DNA of 64,000 bases from positions 62,001 through 126,000 of the forward strand of contig JADZEI010000004.1 in assembly GCA_020850615.1 (NCBI GenBank), read 5' to 3'. The position numbers and the translations under genes were made by a program. Below are positions 50,901 to 57,814 of this stretch, piece after piece. Origin of the DNA: Dehalococcoidia bacterium. GTDB lineage: Bacteria > Chloroflexota > Dehalococcoidia > Tepidiformales > Tepidiformaceae. Below the pieces are notes generated by a model. That model worked only from the letters and a program-made list of their open reading frames with translations. It made no database searches and had not been told where the DNA came from. Position 1 is the first letter of the stretch; every line of letters starts with the position of its first letter.

Positions 50901-53669
50901 TTCGCCGCAGCCGCCGGCCTCGGCTACCTCGCCATCGCCCTCTTCGACCCGCAACCTCGCACCCGGGCCTGGGGCGCCGCCGCGCTCACCGCCGGCGCAG
51001 GCGCCCTCGCCGCCACCCACGCCCTCGTCCTCGCCGACGGTGCCGCGCGCGAAGCCCTGCCCATCGCCTACGCGCTTGTGACCATCGGCGCATCCGGCGC
51101 ATACGGCCGCTGGCGCTGGGTCGAAGCGGGCGCGCTCATGCCGGTGACCAGCTCACTCGCGGGGCTCACAGCCGCCTGGGCATCCGGCGGCATCGCCTTC
51201 GAGTGGTACGGCGCCTTCGCTGCCGCCGCCGCCCTCGGCTATCTCGCGCTCGCCCGGTTCGACCGCCCCGCCCGCAGTCGCGGCTGGCGGTCCGCCGCCT
51301 TCGGTTGCGCCAAGCTCGCCCTCGGGCTCGCCCACGGCACCGCCCTGGGCAGCGCCGACATCAACCGCGCCGCCGTGCCCGTCACCGACGCCATGGTCCT
51401 CGCCGGTGCCTCGTTCGCCGCCGCGCGCTGGCCCTTCTCCTGGCGCCTCGAACCGGCGATGATCCCGCTCCTCGCGCCGCTCACCGCCGCCTCCGCCGCC
51501 TGGGCTACCTGGGACATCGACCCCGCCTGGTACGGCGCCTTCGTGGTCGCGGCCGCCGCCGGCTACCTCATCCTCGCCGAGCTCGACACCGCCGCCTGGC
51601 GCCGGAACTGGCTCTCCGCGGGCCTGCTCGCCGCCGTCGCCGGTGTCGCCGCCGCCCACGCCGGCCAGCTCGGCGAGGACGCCCCGCGCTACGCCCTGGC
51701 GCTCGCCTACGCCGAAGCCGCGGCCGCCACCGCCTTCATGGCTCTGCGCTGGCGCTGGGTCTTCCGCGCAGGCGTCGTCGTCGCGCCGATCCTGGCCTCC
51801 GGCGCGGCCGCCTCCCTCGGCTGGGCCGGCTGGGACATGCGGCTCGACTGGCTGCCCGCCTTCGCCGCCGCAGCAGCCGCCGCCTACCTGCTCCCCGCCG
51901 CCTTCGACACCGCCCAGCGCAACGGGTGGCGCGCCGCCATGTACACCGGCTTCGTCATCGCCGCAGCCGCCGCCCACGCGGTCGCGACCGGCGAGGCCGT
52001 CGCGCGCTGGGAGCTCCCGGTCACCTGGGCGATCGCCCTCGCCGCCTCCACCTGGGATGCCTACCGTGCGCGCGGCCAGGCGCTCCTCGTCCCGCCCGCC
52101 GCCGCCTCTATGCTCGGCGGCACCGCGCTCTGGGCCGCCGGCGTTGCGCCCGAGTACTGGGGCTACCCGGCACTGGGGGTCGCCGCCACCATGGTCGCGA
52201 CCCACCGCTTCTGGGGCCGCGACCCCCAAGCCGCCAGCATCGGCTGGGGCTACGCCCTCACGCTCGCCGCCGGCAGCACCTTCGCCTTCCTCCCGGTCGA
52301 CTTCGGGCACCCTGCCCACGGCGTCGCGATGCAGGCCGCCACCGCGGTCCTCGTCGCCTGCGCCGCGCTCCTGGCGAACGGCGCGCTCTCCCGGCTCTTC
52401 GCCCCCGACCCCGCCCCGCTCTATCCCGTGCTCGAACGCGCGGTCCTCTGGCAGGTGTCCTGTGCCTTCCTCTTCGGCGCCGCCGCCTCGCTCAACAGCG
52501 CCCTCGAGCTCGCCGGCGCCGAACGCGCCTGGCTGTTCGTCGGCCTCGGCGCGGCCGCCTGGCTGCCCGCCGCCGCCCTCGGACGCAAGGGCGAGTGGTT
52601 CTGGACCTTCGCCCCCGTCGGGCTCATCGGCACCACCGCCGGCGCCGCCCTCGCCGCACCCTCCGATGCCGCGCTCACCGCAGCCCTGGGTGTCGCCACC
52701 GTCGCGCCACTCGTCGTCTTCGCCGGTGCGCGACGCTGGATGCTGCTCGGCATCGCCAACTCGTTCCTGCTGCTCGCGCTCTGGGCGGCGTGGCGCTGGC
52801 AGGACGTGGAGCTTGCCTACCTCCCGCTCGCGATCGCCGCCCTCGCCATGCTCGAATGGGCCGCCCTCTACCCGCTCCGCCGCTACGTCCGCACCTTCGG
52901 CGAAACCGACGCCATCGTCGCCTACATCTCCTGGGGGCCGTGGCTCGTCTCCGGCGCCGTCTCCGCGCTCGTGCTCGCGGACGAAGGCGGCTCGCTCGAA
53001 CAGGGCGAGAAGCTCGTCACCACCGAGGCCTGGTCGCTCACCGCCGCCGTCCTCGCCATGGCCACTGCCGCGATCGTCGCCGAGGGCTTCCGCCTGCGCG
53101 AACGCTGGGTCTGGCTACCGGCCACCGTCGGCCTGCTCGGCGCCACGCTCATGGCCATCGCCACCCGCGAACCCACGAACATCCAGGCCTACACCGCGCC
53201 CATCGGCGTCTACCTCGTCGCCGCCGCCCTCACCTATCGCGCGACCCCGTTCGTCTTCGCGCGCCACATGCAGGTCCACGAAGCGGTGATGCTCGCCGGC
53301 GTGCTCTTCCTCGTCCTCCCGCCCGCCGAACAGAGCTTCGACCCCGACGGCGGCAAGTTCGGGCTCGAGCTCATCGGCATCGGCATCGTCCTCCTGCTCG
53401 TCGGGCTCGTCCTGCACGCGCGCTGGCTCGTCCCCGCCGCCATCGCCACCCTCACCGCCGTCTCCCTCCGCCTCGTCACCGGCGGCATGGTCTCCGTGCC
53501 CTACTGGCTCATCCTCGGCGTCGCCGGCACCGTCCTCATCGCCTTCGGCTTCCTCGTCCTCCTCGAACGCGAACGCTGGGACCAGTTCCGCCTAGCCGTC
53601 GTCCGCTGGTGGGGCGAAGCCGTCAAACCCCCTCCCGGCGCCCGCCCCCCCACTCCCACCAGCCGCTAA
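47985..53669 (+). CDS. Giant repetitive polytopic membrane protein with zinc ribbon
   Basis: 1,894 residues from ATG 47985 (GGGAGGT ribosome site; the GTG ten codons earlier is rejected). N-terminal two-helix segment, a zinc ribbon (CTACGAAFDAGRQLCPACG, about 102-120), a short SHOCT-like helix (LAWFRHSRLINEDEYERLRA), a long Pro-rich linker with PPVAGMPPPP repeats, then about 1,550 hydrophobic residues. The core has about nine tandem units of roughly 107 residues, each starting LPxxYAL and containing ARWRW, EWYGAFAA and GYLxLAxFD. Similar SCO7613-type giant membrane proteins exist in actinobacteria; function unknown. Confidence 0.88.
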   Translation: MAGNRGERRPGGFRASLQAQHWFVKTILFVVVFVVASPLLVAFSVALFDPFGPFGPLLVFGGAIMLGIWFLSSSDSGDSDAETPGVGLPPPPGRERPARPPRYCTACGAAFDAGRQLCPACGEAWERQPVTVAYLADVLNDLAWFRHSRLINEDEYERLRAHYEARLNAIRPEPTRAPEPEPARAPEPEPEPTPVPQPAPARPTPPPPPWHATPPPPPPTSPPVAGMPPPPPASPPVAGMPPPPQPTSHPLPRPPELRHAPVAPIARPEIPPSPPGPTIGDMGRTVIGWAAERQADILLYVGAFLLSVAAIIFVAYQGGAVSGEVRFAILTAYAGGFLSFGLLLHRWERVKEAGPVFLALGAILVPVDFIALRTQVLSEDQLPLDVLWLTGSAATSALYFVLALRGYGRWYAAPGVPAAIVAWGSLGSVLGLPIEWFDPWFAALASALYVAALALQPRWPILRLVLPLALVMGLAAIAFTHVAMLAGDAGNFALPTAYALATAGMAAGLRWARPVPALASVPALAGLTAATTAWAIADPAPEWMPLFAGATGLGYLVLAHLDRPDRARAWATLPLGLLAGAVIVTHALVLEEGAARGPLPAAYGLALVGAAAAYARWRWAEAAAVLPPLTAVAALTASWAIADPGVSWYGAFAAIAVAGYLALALFDLPERRIDWRAPAIASALVVPAAAHAGQAAPDATRLALPASYALVAALSALAFARWRWQWRVPPAGLPAMAGATALTAAWAQWETPVEWYGAFAAGTGLGYLLLAHFEPGPYTRAWAAAALAFAAAGLAAAHATAFEPGVMRAALPATYGVATIGIAAVFARWRWQLVEPPALLPATVATGAIATTWAAWDLAPEWWSSFAAAAALGYLAIAHFDPIRPPRSWAAAALVAGFGAVLATHALIAREDATRAALPAVYAVATVGIAAAFARWRWQWVEPPALLPATVATGAIATGWAAWDLAPEWWGCFAAAAGLGYLAIALFDPQPRTRAWGAAALTAGAGALAATHALVLADGAAREALPIAYALVTIGASGAYGRWRWVEAGALMPVTSSLAGLTAAWASGGIAFEWYGAFAAAAALGYLALARFDRPARSRGWRSAAFGCAKLALGLAHGTALGSADINRAAVPVTDAMVLAGASFAAARWPFSWRLEPAMIPLLAPLTAASAAWATWDIDPAWYGAFVVAAAAGYLILAELDTAAWRRNWLSAGLLAAVAGVAAAHAGQLGEDAPRYALALAYAEAAAATAFMALRWRWVFRAGVVVAPILASGAAASLGWAGWDMRLDWLPAFAAAAAAAYLLPAAFDTAQRNGWRAAMYTGFVIAAAAAHAVATGEAVARWELPVTWAIALAASTWDAYRARGQALLVPPAAASMLGGTALWAAGVAPEYWGYPALGVAATMVATHRFWGRDPQAASIGWGYALTLAAGSTFAFLPVDFGHPAHGVAMQAATAVLVACAALLANGALSRLFAPDPAPLYPVLERAVLWQVSCAFLFGAAASLNSALELAGAERAWLFVGLGAAAWLPAAALGRKGEWFWTFAPVGLIGTTAGAALAAPSDAALTAALGVATVAPLVVFAGARRWMLLGIANSFLLLALWAAWRWQDVELAYLPLAIAALAMLEWAALYPLRRYVRTFGETDAIVAYISWGPWLVSGAVSALVLADEGGSLEQGEKLVTTEAWSLTAAVLAMATAAIVAEGFRLRERWVWLPATVGLLGATLMAIATREPTNIQAYTAPIGVYLVAAALTYRATPFVFARHMQVHEAVMLAGVLFLVLPPAEQSFDPDGGKFGLELIGIGIVLLLVGLVLHARWLVPAAIATLTAVSLRLVTGGMVSVPYWLILGVAGTVLIAFGFLVLLERERWDQFRLAVVRWWGEAVKPPPGARPPTPTSR

Positions 53670-53700
53670 CACCCACCGAACACGTCCGCCCGCCCCGCAA

Positions 53701-54050
53701 CGCCCGTCCCCCACGTGTAGCCGGGGCCCCTTGTGGGCCCGAGCGCCAGCCCAACGAATGCCCCACCGAAGGCACCGCCCCAACCCGGCCACCCCCGTCC
53801 CGCGCCAGCCCTCAACGCCCGTCCCCCACGTTGTAGCCCGGGCCCCTCGTGGGCCCTTGCGTCAGCCCAACGAATGCCCCATCGAAGGCACCGCCCCAAC
53901 CCGCCACCTCCGCCCCGCGCCAGCCCTCAACACCAGTCCCCCACGTTGTAGCCCGGGCCCCTCGTGGGCCCTTGCGTCAGCCCAATGAATGCCCCATCGA
54001 AGGCACCGCCCCAACCCGCCACCTCCGCCCCGCGCCAGCGCTCGACACCC
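53701..54050. repeat. Interspersed repeat cluster, three tandem copies (about 115-bp period)
   Basis: Three head-to-tail units beginning near 53701, 53818 and 53932, each with CCCCCACG, GTAGCCCGGGCCCCTCGTGG, GCCAGCCCAACGAATGCCCC and GAAGGCACCGCCCCAACCC. They share the GGGCCC hairpin and the CAGCCCAAC-ATGCCCC core with the clusters at 9.7, 28.2 and 35.0 kb. From 54050 to 54379 the plus strand is C-rich and G-poor with no recognisable gene. Confidence 0.85.
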
Positions 54051-54379
54051 CTCACGCACCTCCGCCCCCGCCGCTGCCACCCACCCCTCCGCGCTCCACC
54101 CCGCCCTCACCAACCCTCTCTTCCATGCCACACCAGGCCCCACCAGCTCCCCACACCAGCCCCACCCGCCTGCCACACCTCACCGACACCAGGGCCTCTG
54201 TTCGCGCCTCCTCCGCCGCGGCCGCGACACCCCCACGCCACGCGGCCGCCCGCCTCACGCGCACCCGTGTGCGAACGCGACCCACCTCACGCCGTGGCCA
54301 TGTGGACACCACACCAATATTCCGCCGCTCTCCGCTCGACCAGCTCTCCCTACCCCGCTCCCCCGTTGCCGCCGGCGCG

Positions 54380-55036
54380 CTACGCCCGCGCGCCGGCCAC
54401 CCGCGTCGAGGTCGCGCCCTCCGCGATCAACCGCGCCGCCAGCTCCGGCGAGATCCGGTCCGTGCTGATGCACACGTCGTACAGCCCCGGCGACAGCCAG
54501 TCCGTGTCGTAGAACCGCCGGAAGTAGTCGCGCCGCTCGTCGTCGGCGCGCTCCACCGTCTCCCGGGCCGTCTTCTCGTCGACGTGCATGCTCGCCGCGA
54601 TCTCCCGCGTCCGGGCCTCCTTCGAACCCGTGACCAGCACCCGCAGCACGTCCGGCCGCTGCCGCAGGATCACGTTCGCGGCATGGCCCACGATCAGGCA
54701 CTCGCCCCGCTCCGCCATGTCGCGGACCACGTCTTCGACCACCCGGCGGTAGTCCGTCGATGTATAGATCGGGTTCATCGCCAGCGGCACCGGGTCCGCG
54801 CCGACCGTGCTCGGCAGCGCCGGCATCCGCGCCAGCGATTCCAGCAGGCGCGTCAGCAGCGACGGGCTCTGCTCCGCCTCCGTGATCGCCTCCGCCGAGA
54901 CGCCCGCTTCGCTCGCGGCGGCCTGGATCACCTGGTAGTCGATCAGCCGCAACCCGAGCAGCCGCGCCAGCAGCTCGGCCACTTCCTCACCCCGTGCGCC
55001 GATCTGGCGCGTCACCGTCACGACCCGGACATCCAT
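54380..55036 (-). CDS. Cytidylate-kinase-like family protein
   Basis: 218-residue P-loop-like nucleotide kinase of the cytidylate_kin2 group. VVTVTRQIGARGEEVAELLA replaces the classical GxxGxGK loop, as is usual in this group; MAERGECLIVGHAANVILRQ, LRVLVTGSKEARTREIAASM and DEKTARETVERADDERRDYF are the lid and base-binding regions. GGAGGAAG precedes ATG 55036. It may phosphorylate a nucleotide or a non-nucleotide substrate; CMP kinase activity should not be assumed. Confidence 0.88.
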   Translation of the reverse strand: MDVRVVTVTRQIGARGEEVAELLARLLGLRLIDYQVIQAAASEAGVSAEAITEAEQSPSLLTRLLESLARMPALPSTVGADPVPLAMNPIYTSTDYRRVVEDVVRDMAERGECLIVGHAANVILRQRPDVLRVLVTGSKEARTREIAASMHVDEKTARETVERADDERRDYFRRFYDTDWLSPGLYDVCISTDRISPELAARLIAEGATSTRVAGARA

Positions 55037-55141
55037 CGCCTTCCTCCACGAACTGTACCCGGCGGAAGCATACTGCCTCCAACGTCATATGGGGCGGCAC
55101 ATCCCGGCGCCACATCTTCGTCACAGATGCATTGCGCACCC

Positions 55142-55969
55142 TCAGGAAGTGCCCGTCCCCCAGGCGATCCCGTTCCGCAGCAACGCCTGGAACGCGGGCC
55201 CCTCCCACGTCACCCGCAGCGTCGGCGGCGTCTTCCCCTCCGGGTCCACGCTCGTGTCGACGAACGGCTGCACGTTGGTCGCGGGCGTGTGCGCGTGCCC
55301 CAGCGCGATGTACGTCACCCCGCCTTTGCCCACGTCGCGGGTGTAGCCGAGCACCCGGGTCTTGCCGTCCGGCTGCAGCGCCGTGTCCCGGTCGTACACG
55401 AACCCGAACCCCGGCGGCGACGTGTCCGGCCCGAGCTCCGCCGTCAACAGGATGCGCGTCGAAGCCGGGTCCAGCACTTCGATCATGTACGGCTCGTCGA
55501 TCACCTCGAAGCTCGCCGGCAACCCGTCGGTCAGCGCGTCCCCGGCCGCGTGCACGTCCACCTGGAAGCGGCGCACCGGCGGATGGTTGATGAAGAACCC
55601 GCCCAGCGTCTCGTGGTGCTCGGTCTTCACCATCTTCCGCGCGTGCGGCCGGTCCGGGACGCGCGCCGCCTTTCCGCCGCTCGTGCCATGCAGCCCCAGC
55701 CAGCGTCCGCCCGCTTCGATCCAGCGGCGGATCGCACGGTCCTGCTCGGGCCCCGGGATCGGCCCGGCCACGTACGTGATCAGCAGCTGGCTCAGCGGCA
55801 GCCACTTCTCGACGTCCTCGAAGTCGTTCCCAACCGACGCCTGCACGTCCTGCTCGGCCAGGTACTCCAGGATGCGCAGCCGCGCGAAGTCGTGGTCGTG
55901 GCCCGCGTGGGCCCCGGGCGGGAAGCCGCCGGCTATCACATGCGCGCGCGGTGGTCGGGGTACGGGCAT
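55142..55969 (-). CDS. ThuA domain protein (trehalose utilisation-like)
   Basis: 275 residues with a class I glutamine-amidotransferase-like ThuA fold: VIAGGFPPGAHAGHDHDFARLR, LLITYVAGPIPGPEQ, GGRWLGLHGTSGG, and a late ALGHAH segment. ThuA proteins are linked to disaccharide metabolism (3-keto-sugar pathways). ATG 55969 has a perfect AGGAGG site, so the 67 residues of frame upstream are rejected. No sugar genes are adjacent. Confidence 0.87.
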   Translation of the reverse strand: MPVPRPPRAHVIAGGFPPGAHAGHDHDFARLRILEYLAEQDVQASVGNDFEDVEKWLPLSQLLITYVAGPIPGPEQDRAIRRWIEAGGRWLGLHGTSGGKAARVPDRPHARKMVKTEHHETLGGFFINHPPVRRFQVDVHAAGDALTDGLPASFEVIDEPYMIEVLDPASTRILLTAELGPDTSPPGFGFVYDRDTALQPDGKTRVLGYTRDVGKGGVTYIALGHAHTPATNVQPFVDTSVDPEGKTPPTLRVTWEGPAFQALLRNGIAWGTGTS

Positions 55970-56081
55970 CGCTGGCCTCCTGCTGTCCGCCGGGAGCCTA
56001 GCGCCCCGCGCACCCGCTGTGAAGCCATCGACGGCAGCGCCCAACCTGTCTACGCTGCCCCGCATCACGCCGGAGGCCGCC

Positions 56082-56531
56082 ATGATTCGCCGGATCGACC
56101 ACATCGGACTCGTCGCCGCATCCTGGGAGGAAGCCCGCGCCGTCTTCTTCGAGAAGATGGGCTTCGACATCGCCGGGTGGAAGGGCGTCGGCGAAAAGGG
56201 CGTCTACTTCCCGCCCGAACGCACGGTCAACTACTTCATCCAGGTCGGCGAAGGGGACACCGTGGTGGAGATCATCGTCCCTCAGGACGACACCAGTGGC
56301 GCGGCACGCTTCCTCGCGAAGCGCGGCCCCGGGCTGCACCACATCGGCTATGCGGTCGACAGTGTCGCCGACGAAGCGGCCCGGCTCCGTGGCAACGGCC
56401 TGCGCCAGGTGGACCTTGGCGAGCACGCCGCCGCCGCCTTCTTCTACCCGAAGGAAGCAGCTGGCGTGCTCACCGAGCTCGTCCCCTACCAGGACCCCAG
56501 CGCCCGCATCCACACCGCCCGGCAGGCCTGA
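56082..56531 (+). CDS. VOC-family protein (methylmalonyl-CoA epimerase/glyoxalase-like)
   Basis: 149 residues with two beta-alpha-beta units. Metal-ligand positions include His in RRIDHIGLVA, Glu in TVVEIIVPQ, His in LHHIGYAV and Glu in LTELVPYQ, the arrangement of methylmalonyl-CoA epimerase. GGAGG precedes the ATG. Epimerase activity would suit the acyl-CoA setting, but glyoxalase or dioxygenase roles share this fold and cannot be excluded. Confidence 0.87.
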   Translation: MIRRIDHIGLVAASWEEARAVFFEKMGFDIAGWKGVGEKGVYFPPERTVNYFIQVGEGDTVVEIIVPQDDTSGAARFLAKRGPGLHHIGYAVDSVADEAARLRGNGLRQVDLGEHAAAAFFYPKEAAGVLTELVPYQDPSARIHTARQA

Positions 56532-56587
56532 GCACCTGCCACAGGCGCGAACGTGGCCCCGGACCCGGCGGCGCGAACCCCGCCGGG

Positions 56588-57430
56588 TCAACGCGGACGG
56601 TAGAGGGCGATTTCCCGCCGCTTCGTGATCGTCCCGGAGAGCTTGCGCCAGGGGCGGCCTGCGAGCAGCCCACCGTCGATCACGAGCGACTCGCCGGTGA
56701 TCCACGCCGCGTCGTCGCTGGCGAGGAAGAGCACCGCGTTCGCGACATCCTCCGCCTCACCCGCTCGCGGGATCGGTTGCATGTCGGCGAACCGGCCGCG
56801 CACGCGCTCGATCCCGGCTTCGACCTCCTCCGCGTCGTACTCCCCGCGCGGCCGCGAAGCCGGCAGCGAGGTAGCCACATAGCCCGGACACACCGCATTC
56901 ACCCGGATGCCGTGCTCCGCCAGCTCGATCGCCGCGGCCTGGGTCATCATCACAACCCCCGCCTTCGCGACGGAGTAGAGCTGGTTCCCGACCCCGGCTT
57001 CGAACGAGCACACGCTCGCCGTATTCACGATCGCGCCACCGCCGCGCGCCCGGAGGTGCGGCGCCGCGTACTTCGTGCCCAGGAACACGCTCTTGAGGAG
57101 CACGTCCATCGTCATGTCGTACTCCTCGACCGTCGTCTCCTCGATCGGGCCGGACGCGCCGCCGAACCCCGCGTTGTTGAACATGATGTCCAGCCCGCCC
57201 CACCGGCTTACGGCGGCCTCCACAGCCGCCCGCACGTCGTCCTCGCGGGCCACGTTGCAGCGGACCGCCGCGGCGTCCGGCAGCGTCGCCGCGAGCTGCT
57301 CCGCCACCTCGTGCTGCAGGTCCGCAATCAGGACCCGCGCACCCTCTGCCGCGAACAGCCGCGCGGTCGCCGCCCCGATCCCGCTCGCCCCGCCCGTGAT
57401 GACGGCGACTTTGCCGTCGAGCTTTCCCAT
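56588..57430 (-). CDS. Short-chain dehydrogenase/reductase
   Basis: 280-residue Rossmann oxidoreductase: GGASGIGAATA (cofactor loop), NNAGFGGASGP, SVCSFEAG with catalytic Ser, and YSVAKAGV (Tyr and Lys of YxxxK), then PGYVATSLP. Asp in LIADLQ suggests NAD preference. GGAGGAAG precedes ATG 57430. Probably oxidises or reduces an alcohol/ketone in lipid or steroid-like metabolism. Confidence 0.93.
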   Translation of the reverse strand: MGKLDGKVAVITGGASGIGAATARLFAAEGARVLIADLQHEVAEQLAATLPDAAAVRCNVAREDDVRAAVEAAVSRWGGLDIMFNNAGFGGASGPIEETTVEEYDMTMDVLLKSVFLGTKYAAPHLRARGGGAIVNTASVCSFEAGVGNQLYSVAKAGVVMMTQAAAIELAEHGIRVNAVCPGYVATSLPASRPRGEYDAEEVEAGIERVRGRFADMQPIPRAGEAEDVANAVLFLASDDAAWITGESLVIDGGLLAGRPWRKLSGTITKRREIALYRPR

Positions 57431-57545
57431 GCTTCCTCCGGCGGGCCAGCCGGGCCCGCCGGGCCATACTCGCGGCGCCACTACGTGACGGCAACCCGCC
57501 TTCGCCGTTCCGTAGACTGCGCCAAACACCAGCTGGAGGGTCCCC

Positions 57546-57770
57546 GTGTTCGCTGCCTGGACTGCCGAAGCGCGCGACGGCCAGTCGCTCGAACGGCTCA
57601 TCGAAGCCCACCTGAACGAGTTCGCCGAGACCGTCGTCAGCGTCTCCTATCACGTCAGCGAGTCCGGCGTGCACCGAGCACTCGCCGTCTACATCGAGAT
57701 CGAGGCGGAACTGGACGACGACTTCGTGGCGGCAGCGGAGCTGGCCATACTGCAGGAGTCGCCGCGTTAG
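57546..57770 (+). CDS. Hypothetical protein, 74 residues
   Basis: Small acidic alpha/beta protein (LIEAHLNEFAETVVSVSYHV, then HRALAVYIEIEAELDDDFVA) with GTG start preceded by GGAGGG. I do not recognise the family. It ends just before a strong hairpin and converges on the secreted protein gene. Confidence 0.6.
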   Translation: MFAAWTAEARDGQSLERLIEAHLNEFAETVVSVSYHVSESGVHRALAVYIEIEAELDDDFVAAAELAILQESPR

Positions 57771-57772
57771 CC

Positions 57773-57800
57773 GGGTGCCGCTGCCGCTTCAGCGGCACCC
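57773..57800. terminator. Perfect 11-bp hairpin between converging genes
   Basis: GGGTGCCGCTG, loop CCGCTT, CAGCGGCACCC. It lies two bases after the small gene's stop and 15 bases from the stop of the opposing gene; no U-run. Confidence 0.65.
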
Positions 57801-57814
57801 ACGTGCGCCGGCTG

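Noticed and set aside
49289-53836. Second long plus-strand frame (1,515 codons) inside the giant membrane protein
   Set aside because: Arg/Pro-rich shadow frame; the other frame has membrane helices, internal repeats and a ribosome site.
53701-54050. CRISPR or satellite array with coding potential
   Set aside because: Three 115-bp units without spacers; frames through them show repeat translation only.
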